Assembly (NCBI RefSeq): GCF_018449695.1
Contig: NZ_JAAVUY010000009.1
Location: 124,001-188,000, forward strand
DNA from: Bradyrhizobium sp. dw_411
Lineage (GTDB): Bacteria > Pseudomonadota > Alphaproteobacteria > Rhizobiales > Xanthobacteraceae
Length of the DNA: 64,000 nt
Direction: 5' to 3'
The position numbers and the translations under genes are program-made. Numbering within the stretch: position 1 is the first letter of the stretch; each line of letters opens with the position of its first letter. Of this stretch, positions 21,325 through 30,630 are shown piece by piece. Under the pieces are notes generated by a model. It saw only the letters and a program-made list of their open reading frames with translations, did not search any database and was not told where the DNA came from.

Positions 21325-21915
21325 TCAGCGCAAACCTAACGGCGAAGCAAAACCGTTGTCGACGCGTCCCGACTGGGAAAAACCTGCCCCGACGGAAAGG
21401 CTGAGATTCGACGTCGGCCGGAATTCCACGCCGACATGCGCGCTATACGTTGGCGACGTGCTGGACGGATTTTCGAAGGCCAACAACCCACTGTTGCTGC
21501 TGTTGGGATTGTAATTCAAGCTGCTGAAACCGGCGAACACCGAGCCGGGCATCCCGCCCGCCTGGAAGTTGTAACCGAACTGCATGCCTTGGTAGTTAAG
21601 CGAGCCGCCATTGCCGAACGCCCCGGCCTGGCTGATGCCACTCAGGCCCAGCGGCATGCTGCCGCTTTGGCTACCGACGAACAAGCCGTTCGAAAAATTA
21701 TAGCGCGTAGAAGAAAAGCCCCGGGCTTCACTAAAGCTGAAGCCAGGAAAGTTGCCGTAGGCGTTTGAGCCTGTATCGGCGGCGGTATCGCCACCGAAAC
21801 CCATCGGCCAACCCGGAATCCAATAGGGCACAGGCGCGACCTGGGCATGGGCCACCCGCCCACCCAGACAAAGCGTCGCCAGCACCAATACGAAACCCAA
21901 TCGGCCTGAGAACAT
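21325..21915 (-). CDS. Exported Gly/Ser/Asn-rich protein, outer-membrane barrel-like
   Basis: A 196-aa protein starting MFSGRLGFVLVLATLCLGGR with a clear signal peptide and likely cleavage after AHA (AHAQVAPVP). The mature part is rich in Gly, Ser, Asn and Phe with alternating hydrophobic residues (GMQFGYNFQAGG, SAHVGVEFRPTSNLSLSVGAG), as in small outer-membrane beta-barrels. It ends on LGLR without a terminal Phe. I do not recognise a family. The ATG at 21915 is used; a TTG seven codons earlier gives no better signal peptide. It lies alone between the DUF6496 and TPR genes. Confidence 0.6.
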   Translation of the reverse strand: MFSGRLGFVLVLATLCLGGRVAHAQVAPVPYWIPGWPMGFGGDTAADTGSNAYGNFPGFSFSEARGFSSTRYNFSNGLFVGSQSGSMPLGLSGISQAGAFGNGGSLNYQGMQFGYNFQAGGMPGSVFAGFSSLNYNPNSSNSGLLAFENPSSTSPTYSAHVGVEFRPTSNLSLSVGAGFSQSGRVDNGFASPLGLR

Positions 21916-21980
21916 GAAGATCCACGTTTCCGTCAAATGTGCTCGAATTATACCGGCTGGGCAGCAAAATGCCAGTACGT

Positions 21981-22091
21981 AGGGCGGATTGGCCCACCGG
22001 CTCCGCGCACGGCGCGGCCCGATGACAGGCTCCGGCGTAATCCACCGCTTCGGCTTTATAACGACGGATTACGCTGGCGCTAATCCGCCCT
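21981..22091. repeat. Intergenic palindromic repeat (AGGGCGGATT family)
   Basis: AGGGCGGATTGGC at 21981 is the inverted counterpart of GCTAATCCGCCCT ending at 22091. Inside, GGCGTAATCCACCG and CGGATTACGCTGG form a second inverted pair. The element fills the gap upstream of the barrel-like gene and downstream of the TPR gene. The motif type is a common dispersed palindrome of this bacterial group. Confidence 0.65.
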
Positions 22092-22121
22092 GCAAGTCTC
22101 GATCACGGTGGGCAAGAATGG

Positions 22122-23957
22122 CTATGCGGTAACAAGCATCCGCAACTCGGTCTCCACCCGATCGAGTACACTGGCATAGTCTCGTGTTTCAGTCTGGCGA
22201 AACAGTCTTACCGTCGGATACCACGGACTGTCCTCACGATCGAGCAACCAGCGCCAGTCCGGCGTGTGAGGAAGTAGTATCCAAGTCGGGCACCCCAGCG
22301 CACCGGCGAGATGGGCCACGCTGGTATCTACCGAGATGACCAGATCGAGACAACTGATCAAGGCCGCCGTCTCCATAAAATCTGTGAGATGCACGGTCAG
22401 ATCGACAATGCCGGTTCGCTCGATCAGCATTTCCTTGTCGCCGGATCTTGGGTCCTTTTGCAGGCTCACGAAAGTCGCGTCGATGTCGAGAATTTGCGTC
22501 AACGAGCGCAGCGGGATCGATCGATTGTGGTCATTCCTGTGTTTCGGATTGCCGGAACATACCAGGCCGACCCGCAACCTGTCGTGGGGGCCGAGGCGGT
22601 CCTCCCATACTTGCCGGCGATCCTGCGCAGGTGTTGGCAGATACGATGCCGGCGCTGAAATGGTTTCGAGCGTGGTCCGGAAGGCCAGCGGCAGACTCGT
22701 GACAGGACAATGGACGTCGAACGCCGGCAAGCCTCCTTCCCTGTTTGGCAGGCACTGCGAAACTCCGGGCAAGCCCGAAAGCAGCGGATACAACGATTCC
22801 TGTGGAAGAAGAATGACGCGCGCGCCCAGGGCAGCCAGCATCGGCGCGTAGCGTACGAATTGAATTGTGTCTCCCTGTCCTTCATCCGCGTAGACAAGGA
22901 TGGTCTTGCCTTCGATATTTTCTTCTCCGCGCCACAGCGGTTGAGGCAATTTTGGGTAGTTCGCCGTGCTCGAAAGAAACGACAGCTTCCACCGCGCATC
23001 GTAGCCTCGCCAACCGGCCTCAAGATCACCGTTCAGGAGCTGAATAAGCCCCACATTGAAGTCCGCAAGTGCGTTTTCCGGGTCAATACTCTTTACCAGG
23101 CGGTACAAGACGAGCGCTTCGTCGAACCTCTGGACTTCACCGAGTGTGAAGGCCTTGTCGGTGAGAGCCGTCACGAAGTTCGGTTGCAAATCCAGGGCGC
23201 GGTCGAACGAATTCAGCGCCTCCGCGTGCCGGCCGAGCTTCTGCAAACACTTGCCAACAACCGTACATATATCGGCATTGGTCGGATCCAGCGTCTGTGC
23301 TTGCTTGCTGTCGGACAGAGCTTCCTCGTAACGACTTAGGTCATGCAGCGCCTTGCCGCGGTAATTCAGAGTCGCTGCATGATTGGGCTGCAGTTCGTCG
23401 CACAGGTTTAAATTGATAAGAGCCTCTTCGAAACGCATCGATTGGAGCAGAAGAACCGCGTAATTGTATACGGCGTACCAGTAGCGCGGGTTAAGCCTGA
23501 GCGCATGTTCGTAGCTCAGAATCGCGGGATCGGGGCGCTGTAATGCAACGAAAGCATTGGCAAGTTGTGTCCACAATTCGGCATCATCAGGCCTGATCTG
23601 GACGGCTTTGTCGAAGGCCTTCAGAGCCTCTTCATGGAGCCCCTGCTGTTGCAACGCGGAGCCGAGGCCCGCAAGATAATCCGTCTTGGGATCCGCCTGA
23701 TTGGCGCGACCGACCCACTCAATAGCGGCATCGTATTGTTTGGCCTGGAGGGAAAGCAGACCCATGAGTTGGAGCGTGTCCGCATGGCCGGCATCGAGCG
23801 CAAGGGCGCGCTCACAACAAACTCGCGCGTCCAGATGCCGTCCTGCCTGCAAATGGCCAAGGCCGGCGGCGTGGAGCCCAGCGGGCGTCCCTCCGCCTGC
23901 ACGGTTCGGAGCCGTCTGGGATTTACGGGCGGCTATCCGGCGTTCATGGCGGTTCAT
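22122..23957 (-). CDS. TPR protein with a glycosyltransferase-like C-terminal domain
   Basis: A 611-aa protein. Residues ~28-320 are about eight tetratricopeptide repeats (for example ALKAFDKAVQIRPDDAELW and ALNSFDRALDLQPNFVTAL). Residues ~340-610 resemble the ADP-heptose/GT9-like or O-GlcNAc-transferase-like fold (ILVYADEGQGDTIQFVRYAP, then VISVDTSVAHLAGALGCPTW and LLPHTPDWRWL). Such proteins are frequent in bradyrhizobia and are presumed to glycosylate protein or surface polysaccharide, but the substrate is unknown. No signal peptide is visible. The ATG at 23957 gives MNRHERR, a common start for this group. No sugar-nucleotide genes are adjacent. Confidence 0.75.
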   Translation of the reverse strand: MNRHERRIAARKSQTAPNRAGGGTPAGLHAAGLGHLQAGRHLDARVCCERALALDAGHADTLQLMGLLSLQAKQYDAAIEWVGRANQADPKTDYLAGLGSALQQQGLHEEALKAFDKAVQIRPDDAELWTQLANAFVALQRPDPAILSYEHALRLNPRYWYAVYNYAVLLLQSMRFEEALINLNLCDELQPNHAATLNYRGKALHDLSRYEEALSDSKQAQTLDPTNADICTVVGKCLQKLGRHAEALNSFDRALDLQPNFVTALTDKAFTLGEVQRFDEALVLYRLVKSIDPENALADFNVGLIQLLNGDLEAGWRGYDARWKLSFLSSTANYPKLPQPLWRGEENIEGKTILVYADEGQGDTIQFVRYAPMLAALGARVILLPQESLYPLLSGLPGVSQCLPNREGGLPAFDVHCPVTSLPLAFRTTLETISAPASYLPTPAQDRRQVWEDRLGPHDRLRVGLVCSGNPKHRNDHNRSIPLRSLTQILDIDATFVSLQKDPRSGDKEMLIERTGIVDLTVHLTDFMETAALISCLDLVISVDTSVAHLAGALGCPTWILLPHTPDWRWLLDREDSPWYPTVRLFRQTETRDYASVLDRVETELRMLVTA

Positions 23958-24039
23958 CGAAAAATTTCAAGTAATTACCATCACAACCGCTAGATGATTC
24001 TCCGTCTTTGGAAAAGGTATTTGGCAGGCCACGCTCTTC

Positions 24040-24069
24040 GGCATGGCCGGGCTTGTCCCCGGCCATGCC
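24040..24069. repeat. Perfect 12-bp stem hairpin
   Basis: GGCATGGCCGGG and CCCGGCCATGCC flank a 6-nt loop between kdpE and the TPR gene. No T-run follows on either strand, so it resembles a short REP unit more than a classical terminator, though it could protect or end the kdp transcript. Confidence 0.6.
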
Positions 24070-24085
24070 ATGACGAATTGTCGAC

Positions 24086-24775
24086 CTAATCCCCTGCCCT
24101 CAAGCGATAGCCGATCCCCGTCTCGGTCAGCACGAATTGCGGGCGTTCGGGATCGGCTTCGATCTTCTGGCGCAGTTGACGGACATAGACCCGCAGATAT
24201 TGCGCGTCGGTCAACTCGTCCCATAATTCCTTGAGCAGAAAGCGGTGCGTCAGCACCTTGCCGGCGTGCTGCACCAGTACGCGCAGCAATTCATATTCCT
24301 TTGGCGACAGCTTCACGTCCTTGTCGCCGACCTTGACGATGCGGCGGACCAGATCGACGGAGAGATCGCCGGACCGGAACACCGGGCGCTCGCCATGGAC
24401 CTGCAATTGATGCCGCAGCGCCGCGCGCATGCGGGCGAGCAGCTCATCCATCCCGAACGGCTTGGTCAGATAGTCGTCGGCGCCGAGATCCAGCGCCTGC
24501 ACCTTGCCTGCTTCATCGCCGCGGCTTGAGAGCACAACGATCGGAACGCTGTCATTGCGGCCGCGGATCATGCGCAGGAGATCATGGCCCTGGATATCCG
24601 GCAGGCCGAGATCGAGAATGATCAAGGCAGGATCCTGCGTCAGCGAGTCCAGCGCGATCTTGCCGTTGGAGGCCTCGATGATTTCATAGCCCTGCGTGCT
24701 CAGCCCCATCCTCAGCAGTTTGCGGATCGGCGGCTCATCGTCGATGACAAGGACCTTGATGGGTGCAGCACTCAT
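24086..24775 (-). CDS. kdpE: KDP operon response regulator KdpE
   Basis: A 229-aa OmpR-family response regulator. The receiver domain (1-120) has the acidic pair DDE at 12-14, phospho-acceptor D55 (LIILDLGLPD), and K105 in LTKPFG. The winged-helix domain follows, with LSPKEYELLRVLVQHAGKVL and YVRQLRQKIEADP. It is expected to be phosphorylated by KdpD and to activate the kdp operon when potassium is low. It overlaps kdpD by 4 nt and is the last gene of the operon. Confidence 0.96.
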   Translation of the reverse strand: MSAAPIKVLVIDDEPPIRKLLRMGLSTQGYEIIEASNGKIALDSLTQDPALIILDLGLPDIQGHDLLRMIRGRNDSVPIVVLSSRGDEAGKVQALDLGADDYLTKPFGMDELLARMRAALRHQLQVHGERPVFRSGDLSVDLVRRIVKVGDKDVKLSPKEYELLRVLVQHAGKVLTHRFLLKELWDELTDAQYLRVYVRQLRQKIEADPERPQFVLTETGIGYRLRAGD

Positions 24776-27498
24776 GCGGCGGTATCCAGAATGTTCGAGG
24801 CCGCCGGGATCGGCAATCTGATGGTCAGCATCGCGCCGCTCCGGTCGGTGCGATTATTGGCGGAAATCGTGCCGCGCATCGCCTCGACAAAGCCGCGCGA
24901 AATCGCGAGCCCCAATCCCGTGCCGGGACGGACGTGATCGCCCTTTTGCGCGCGATAGAACTTGTCGAACACGCTCTCGAGTTCGGCGGGCGGAATGCCG
25001 TCGCCTTCGTCGATAATCTGGAGGGTAACGTAATCGCGGTCCCGCGAGCCCCGGATCGATATCGTGGTGTCCGCGGGCGCATATTTCGCTGCGTTGTCCA
25101 GCAGATTAAACAGCACCTGCTCGAACAGCACCGCATCAAGCTCCAGCATCGGCAGTTCGGCGGCGAGCTCAAGCGAGACTTTATGGTGCACCAGAATTTT
25201 GCCCGCCCGCCGCAAGGCGCTGCCGACGATCTCGCTGATATCATGCGGCGCCGTATTCGGCACAACGGCGCCGGATTCGAGCTTGGTCATGTCCAGAAGA
25301 TTGGCGATGAACCGATTGAGCCGCTCGGATTCGTCGATCACGGTCGCGAGCAAATCGCGCTTCTCTGAATCGCTGAGGCCGCTGGCGAGATCGCGCATGG
25401 TCGAGGCGGCGCCGAGCACCGACGCCAGCGGCGTCTTGAGATCGTGTGAGATCGAGGTCAGCAGCGCCGAACGCAGCCGGTCCGATTCGACCGTGCGCTT
25501 GACCTGATCCATATCCTCGACCAGCAGCACCCGTTCGATCGCCAGCGCGCCTTGGTCGACCAGCGCGTCGAGCAGGCGGCGCTGGTCCGGCGTCAGCAAC
25601 GGACCCGATTTGTCGTCGTCGATACCGATCACGCCGATAATACCGCGCCCGGTGCGCATCGGCAGGAACAGCCGCTTGGCGCCCGGCAGCGTATCCGAAC
25701 CGCGCCCGGCCGGGCGGTCATTGCCCCACGCCCAGTTGGCGGCGGCGAGATCGGCCTTGTCGAGCTGATCCTCGGGCGGATAGCCCGCCTTCACCGTCAG
25801 CATGCCGTCCTCGGGCAGCAGCAACACCACGCGCACTTTCAGCATCAACGCGGTCTGGTAGGCGGTGGCCCACAGCACGTCGTCCAGCGTCGCGGTGCTC
25901 GCGAGCTTGCGGCTGAAGGCGTAAAGCAACTCGGTGGTCCGCACCCTGCCGATCGCGGCGACCGCCTGGGTGCGGACCCGCGCCGCCACATTGGACACCA
26001 GGATTGCGATCAGCATGAAGAAAAAGAACGCCGCGACATTGGTCGGATCGGTGATCGTGAAGGTGTAGACCGGCGGCAGAAAGAAGAAATTGTAGCACAG
26101 CGATGCGGCGACACTCGCCAGCACCGACGGCAACAGGCCGAAGCGGACCGCGACACTTACCACCGCGGTCAAAAACACCAGATCGACATTCTCGATGCCG
26201 AACATCGGCTGGACCAGTTCGGCGGCGCCGAGACCGAGCGCGACGAATACCAGCGCCATCAGATAGGGCCTGGGATCGAACGGCTCGGGTCGCGCCGCGG
26301 TCTGCACCGCGCTCTTGGGCACCGAACCCGCCGGCAATTCATCGCCTGCGATCACATTGACACTGATGTTGCCGGCGCGGCGCACCAGATCATGCACCAC
26401 CGAACCGCGCGTGATCTCGAACCACCAGGGGCGCATCGATTTGCCGATAATGATCTGGGTCACATTGTTGGCTTGCGCAAACCCGATGACGTCGTCGGCG
26501 ATGCGGCGCCCGACGCCGGGGATAGTGAGCGCCTCCGCTCCCAGCGCCTCGGCCAGGCGCAACGTATCGGCCAGCCGGTCGCGCTGTTCGTCGGTCAATT
26601 GCAAACTACGACGCGTTTCGATGCTGATCGCAGTCCAGGGCGCGTGCAACCGGTCGGCCAGCCGCTTGGTGTAGCGAACGAGGCCGGCGGCGCGCGGATC
26701 CTCCGACAGGCACACCAGGATGCGCTCGCCGGCCGCCCAAGGGCCCGCGATCGCGTTGGCCTGCATGTGGGTCAGGAGTTGTTCATCGACACGTTCGGCG
26801 GTGCGCCGCAGCGCCAATTCGCGCAGCGCCGTCAGATTGCCCGGCGAGAAATAATGCTCGAGCGCGCGCTCGGCCTGCTTGGGAACGTAGACCTTGCCTT
26901 CGCGCAGCCGCTGGATCAGATCGTCCGGCGTGAGGTCAATCAGCTCGATACCGTCGGCGCGGTCGAACACCGAATCCGGCACGGTCTCTCGCACCCGCAC
27001 ATGCGTGATCTGCGCGACCACGTCATTGAGGCTTTCGATGTGCTGGATATTGACGGCCGTATAGACATCGATGCCACGGGACAGCAATTCCTCGACGTCG
27101 AGATAGCGCTTCGGATGACGGCTGCCGGGCGCATTGGTGTGGGCAAGTTCATCGACCAGTGCGAGCTGCGGACGGCGCGCGATCAGCGCGTCGAGATCCA
27201 TCTCGTCGATCGTCTGATCCTTGTACTCGATGCGTTTGCGCGGGATGACTTCAAGGCCGTGCAACAGCGCTTCGGTTTCGGCCCGTCCATGGGTCTCGAC
27301 CACGCCGATCACGACATCGACGCCGGCCTTCATCCGCGAATGCGCGCTTTGCAGCATTTCGTAGGTCTTGCCGACGCCGGGCGCGGCGCCGACGAAGATT
27401 TTCAGCCGGCCGGCCTGACTGTTCTCGCGCCGCGCCGTCTCCAGCAGGGCTTCCGGCGAAGGACGTTGTTCGGGATCGCGACGCTGCTGCTGGGCCAT
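24772..27498 (-). CDS. kdpD: Sensor histidine kinase KdpD
   Basis: A 908-aa full-length KdpD, the inner-membrane potassium/turgor sensor. Order: KdpD sensor domain with Walker A GAAPGVGKTYEML (~residues 37-49) and DELAHTNAPGSRHPKRYLD, a universal-stress-like domain (~250-380), four transmembrane helices (~400-500; DUF4118), a GAF domain, then the kinase core with SISHDLKTPLASVLGA (phospho-acceptor His), the N-box LLDNAAKYAP and the G-boxes DEGDGIPP and GTGLGL. All signature elements are intact. It lies downstream of kdpC across 274 bp occupied by a palindromic repeat, so its expression may be uncoupled from kdpABC. Confidence 0.97.
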   Translation of the reverse strand: MAQQQRRDPEQRPSPEALLETARRENSQAGRLKIFVGAAPGVGKTYEMLQSAHSRMKAGVDVVIGVVETHGRAETEALLHGLEVIPRKRIEYKDQTIDEMDLDALIARRPQLALVDELAHTNAPGSRHPKRYLDVEELLSRGIDVYTAVNIQHIESLNDVVAQITHVRVRETVPDSVFDRADGIELIDLTPDDLIQRLREGKVYVPKQAERALEHYFSPGNLTALRELALRRTAERVDEQLLTHMQANAIAGPWAAGERILVCLSEDPRAAGLVRYTKRLADRLHAPWTAISIETRRSLQLTDEQRDRLADTLRLAEALGAEALTIPGVGRRIADDVIGFAQANNVTQIIIGKSMRPWWFEITRGSVVHDLVRRAGNISVNVIAGDELPAGSVPKSAVQTAARPEPFDPRPYLMALVFVALGLGAAELVQPMFGIENVDLVFLTAVVSVAVRFGLLPSVLASVAASLCYNFFFLPPVYTFTITDPTNVAAFFFFMLIAILVSNVAARVRTQAVAAIGRVRTTELLYAFSRKLASTATLDDVLWATAYQTALMLKVRVVLLLPEDGMLTVKAGYPPEDQLDKADLAAANWAWGNDRPAGRGSDTLPGAKRLFLPMRTGRGIIGVIGIDDDKSGPLLTPDQRRLLDALVDQGALAIERVLLVEDMDQVKRTVESDRLRSALLTSISHDLKTPLASVLGAASTMRDLASGLSDSEKRDLLATVIDESERLNRFIANLLDMTKLESGAVVPNTAPHDISEIVGSALRRAGKILVHHKVSLELAAELPMLELDAVLFEQVLFNLLDNAAKYAPADTTISIRGSRDRDYVTLQIIDEGDGIPPAELESVFDKFYRAQKGDHVRPGTGLGLAISRGFVEAMRGTISANNRTDRSGAMLTIRLPIPAASNILDTAA

Positions 27499-27560
27499 CC
27501 GAATAATATAGTCCTCAGGGCGCGCCCGGCCTAGAGCGGGATGGGGTTGGGTTTACTTAC

Positions 27561-27724
27561 CTCTCCCGCTTGCGGGGGAGATCGAAGCGCTGAGGCGCGC
27601 ACTTGCGTGCCTGAGCGCTTCGGGTGGGGGAAGTCTATCATCCGCATGAGCCGCTAAGCGGTTCAACCGGGATGATTGCCGAAGCACCCCCACCCCAGCC
27701 CTCCCCCGCAAGCGGGAGAGGGAG
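27561..27724. repeat. Long palindromic repeat between kdpC and kdpD
   Basis: CTCTCCCGCTTGCGGGGGAG near 27561-27580 is the inverted counterpart of CTCCCCCGCAAGCGGGAGAG at 27701-27720. Between them lies a second palindrome (GAAGCGCTGAGGCGCGC... GCCTGAGCGCTTC). The element occupies most of the 274-bp gap inside the kdp operon and has no coding potential. Confidence 0.75.
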
Positions 27725-27772
27725 TGCACCTTCTTTGCCGCGAGAGATCAATCTAATCTCATCATCCCGATA

Positions 27773-28375
27773 TCACTTCGCCGCTGCATCCAGCGCCAGA
27801 TTGAGCTCCAACACGTTAACCCGGGGTTCACCGAGCAATCCGCCGAGGCGGCCTGCGGTATTGTCCGCGACGAGCTGGCGGACGCGTTCTTCCGGCAGAT
27901 GGCGGGCCTTGGCGACGCGCGGCACCTGGAACAGCGCGCCCTCCGGCGAGATATCCGGATCGAGGCCGCTGCCCGAGGTGGTGACAAGATCGATCGGTAC
28001 CGGCGCGGACGCGTTCTCCGCTTTCAGTTTATCGACATCTTCCTTGACCCGGTCATTGAGCGCCTTGCTGGTCGGGCCGAGGTTGGAGCCCGAGGAATTG
28101 GCGGCGTTGTAGGGCGCGGGCACGGTCTTGGTGGCGTCGGCCGGATCCGGCGCCGAGGTGGCCGAGGGCCGGCCATGGAAATATTTGTCGTCCTTGAATT
28201 CCTGTCCGATCAAGGCAGATCCGATCACCTTGCTGTCGCGTTCGATCAGGCTGCCTTCCGCCTGCTTCGGAAAGACCGCGCCCGCGATCGCGGTCATCGC
28301 GAGCGGATAGGCCAGGCCAGTGATCAGCGTCAGCAGAACCAGGATAAGAATGGCGGGGCGAATTTCTTTCAACAT
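27773..28375 (-). CDS. kdpC: Potassium-transporting ATPase subunit KdpC
   Basis: A 200-aa KdpC, the single-span subunit that stabilises the KdpFABC complex and raises ATP affinity of KdpB. One N-terminal membrane helix (PAILILVLLTLITGLAYPL) is followed by a periplasmic domain with YFHGRPSAT, NAANSSGSNLGPTS and LVTTSGSGLDPDISPEGA, all typical. The C-terminus PRVNVLELNLALD is the family ending. The ATG at 28375 is preceded by GGAGA; an upstream in-frame ATG falls inside a repeat and is rejected. Confidence 0.96.
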   Translation of the reverse strand: MLKEIRPAILILVLLTLITGLAYPLAMTAIAGAVFPKQAEGSLIERDSKVIGSALIGQEFKDDKYFHGRPSATSAPDPADATKTVPAPYNAANSSGSNLGPTSKALNDRVKEDVDKLKAENASAPVPIDLVTTSGSGLDPDISPEGALFQVPRVAKARHLPEERVRQLVADNTAGRLGGLLGEPRVNVLELNLALDAAAK

Positions 28376-28395
28376 GGTGTGTCTCCGATATTTTT

Positions 28396-28481
28396 CGTCA
28401 TTGCGAGCGAAGCGAAGCAATCCATAGGGCGGCAAGAAAGGAAGGGTGGATTGCTTCGTTGCTTCGCTCCTCGCAATGACG
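28396..28481. repeat. Palindromic repeat between kdpB and kdpC
   Basis: CGTCATTGCGAGCGAAGCGA... from 28396 pairs with the complement of the segment ending ...GCTCCTCGCAATGACG at 28481, including AGCAATCCA/TGGATTGCT in the middle. The element nearly fills the 121-bp gap between kdpB and kdpC and ends about 20 bp before the kdpC start codon, upstream of its ribosome site. Confidence 0.75.
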
Positions 28482-28496
28482 GTGTTGAGAGTAGTG

Positions 28497-30608
28497 CTAA
28501 GCTAGGTGCAGCGCAGCGACGATGAGGTCGATCGCCTTGATGCCGATAAAGGGAATGATGATGCCGCCCGCGCCGTAGATCATCAGGTTACGGCGCAACA
28601 GCGCGCCGGCCCCGATGGCCCGATACGACACGCCCCGCAGCGCCAGCGGAATCAAGCCGATGATGATCAACGCGTTGAAGATGATCGCCGACAGGATCGC
28701 GCTTTGCGGGCTGGCCAGATGCATCACGTTGAGCACGGACAGTTGCGGATAGAACGCCAGGAACATCGCCGGGATGATGGCGAAATACTTGGCGACGTCG
28801 TTGGCGATCGAGAACGTGGTGAGCGCTCCACGGGTCATCAATAATTGTTTTCCGATCTCCACCACCTCGATCAGCTTGGTCGGATTGGAGTCGAGGTCGA
28901 CCATGTTGCCGGCCTCGCGGGCCGCCTGCGTGCCGGTGTTCATCGCGACACCGACATCGGCCTGAGCAAGCGCCGGTGCGTCGTTGGTGCCGTCGCCGCA
29001 CATCGCGACCAGTTTGCCGTTGGCCTGCTCGTCGCGAATGAGCTTAAGCTTGTCTTCGGGCGTCGCCTGGGCGAGGAAATCGTCGACGCCAGCTTCAGCG
29101 GCAATCGCGGCCGCGGTCATCGGATTATCGCCCGTGATCATCACGGTGCGAATGCCCATGCGGCGCAACTCGGCGAAGCGCTCGCGGATGCCGCCCTTGA
29201 CGATATCCTTGAGCTGGATCACGCCAAGCAGGCGGCCGTCCTTGGCGACCGCCAGCGGCGTGCCACCCGCCTTGGCGATTTCATCCGAAATCGCCTGCAG
29301 TTCGCGGGCGCTCTCCGACATCGCGGGCTGCATCGCACGCGCGGCATTGCCTGAGGCAACCACGCGCGGCGCTCCGCCATCGACATAGTTCAAGATCGCA
29401 TCGACCGCGCCCTTGCGGACCGAGGATGCGCCGGCATCGACGCCGCTCATGCGGGTTTGCGCCGTGAACGGAATGAAGGTGGCGTTGAGTTCAGCCATGT
29501 CGCGGCTGCGAATGCCGTACTTCTCTTTTGCCAGCACGACGATCGAACGCCCTTCAGGGGTCTCGTCGGCCAGGGAAGCGAGCTGCGCCGCGTCCGCGAG
29601 TTCCTGCTCGCTGACGCCGCGGACCGGACGAAACGCCGTCGCCTGGCGGTTGCCGAGCGTGATGGTGCCGGTCTTGTCCAACAACAATGTATCGACGTCG
29701 CCGGCGGCCTCGACCGCGCGGCCCGACATCGCCAGTACGTTGAAACGCACCAGCCGGTCCATGCCGGCGATGCCGATCGCCGACAGCAACGCACCGATGG
29801 TGGTCGGAATCAGCGTCACGAACAACGCAACCAGAATCACGACCGAGATTTGCCCGCCGGCATAGGCCGCGTAGCTCGGAATGGTTACGGTCGCGAACAC
29901 GAAGATGATGGTGAGGCCGGCAAGCAGGATGTTGAGCGCGATCTCGTTCGGTGTCTTCTGCCGCTCGGCGCCCTCGACGAGGCGGATCATGCGATCGATG
30001 AAGGTCGATCCCTGCGCCGCGGTGATACGAACGCGAATCCAGTCGGACAAGACCTGCGTGCCGCCGGTGACCGCAGAACGGTCGCCGCCGGATTCACGGA
30101 TCACGGGCGCGGATTCGCCTGTGATCGCGGCCTCGTTGACGGAGGCGACGCCCTCGATCACTTCGCCATCGGAGGGAATATTATCGCCGGCCTCGACCAG
30201 CACGACGTCGCCGACCTTGAGGCTGGTGCCGGAGACCAGGCGATAGGCCTTGTCAGACCCGGTCAACAGCTTGGCCTGGCTTTCGGTGCGGGTCTTGCGC
30301 AGCGATTCCGCCTGTGCCTTGCCGCGGCCTTCCGCGACGGCCTCGGCGAAGTTGGCGAACAGCACCGTGAACCACAGCCACAGGATGATCTGGAAGGTGA
30401 AGCCGAGCCCCTCGCCGCCCGTCACCACGTCGCGCAGGAAGATCACCGTGGTCAGCGCAGCCACGACCTCGACCACGAACATCACGGGATTCTTGACCAT
30501 CAGCCGCGGATCGAGTTTGGCGAAGGCCGAACCGATCGCCGGGAAGACGATCTTCGGGTCGAGCATCGCCGAGACCGGCACCTGCTTTTGCAGTTTCATG
30601 GTATCCAT
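28497..30608 (-). CDS. kdpB: Potassium-transporting P-type ATPase subunit KdpB
   Basis: A 703-aa P-type ATPase that powers K+ uptake through KdpA. Phosphorylated aspartate D311 in DKTGTITLGN, the TGESAPVI actuator loop (~163-170; the family also has TGES), and the hinge GDGTNDAPALAQADVGVAMN are present, with membrane helices at ~40-90, 225-280 and 590-700. It is read after kdpA with a 22-bp gap. The ATG at 30608 is chosen; MDTMKLQ offers a second in-frame ATG three codons later. Confidence 0.98.
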   Translation of the reverse strand: MDTMKLQKQVPVSAMLDPKIVFPAIGSAFAKLDPRLMVKNPVMFVVEVVAALTTVIFLRDVVTGGEGLGFTFQIILWLWFTVLFANFAEAVAEGRGKAQAESLRKTRTESQAKLLTGSDKAYRLVSGTSLKVGDVVLVEAGDNIPSDGEVIEGVASVNEAAITGESAPVIRESGGDRSAVTGGTQVLSDWIRVRITAAQGSTFIDRMIRLVEGAERQKTPNEIALNILLAGLTIIFVFATVTIPSYAAYAGGQISVVILVALFVTLIPTTIGALLSAIGIAGMDRLVRFNVLAMSGRAVEAAGDVDTLLLDKTGTITLGNRQATAFRPVRGVSEQELADAAQLASLADETPEGRSIVVLAKEKYGIRSRDMAELNATFIPFTAQTRMSGVDAGASSVRKGAVDAILNYVDGGAPRVVASGNAARAMQPAMSESARELQAISDEIAKAGGTPLAVAKDGRLLGVIQLKDIVKGGIRERFAELRRMGIRTVMITGDNPMTAAAIAAEAGVDDFLAQATPEDKLKLIRDEQANGKLVAMCGDGTNDAPALAQADVGVAMNTGTQAAREAGNMVDLDSNPTKLIEVVEIGKQLLMTRGALTTFSIANDVAKYFAIIPAMFLAFYPQLSVLNVMHLASPQSAILSAIIFNALIIIGLIPLALRGVSYRAIGAGALLRRNLMIYGAGGIIIPFIGIKAIDLIVAALHLA

Positions 30609-30630
30609 GGAAGTTACTCCGAAAGAGCGA

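Noticed and set aside
24772..27498. Possible frameshift or truncation of kdpD because of the long gap after kdpC
   Set aside because: All KdpD domains and motifs are present from residue 1 to 908; the gap is filled by a palindromic repeat.
25552..27534. 660-codon rightward frame across kdpD
   Set aside because: Antisense shadow of intact KdpD; low-complexity Arg/Gln/His composition.
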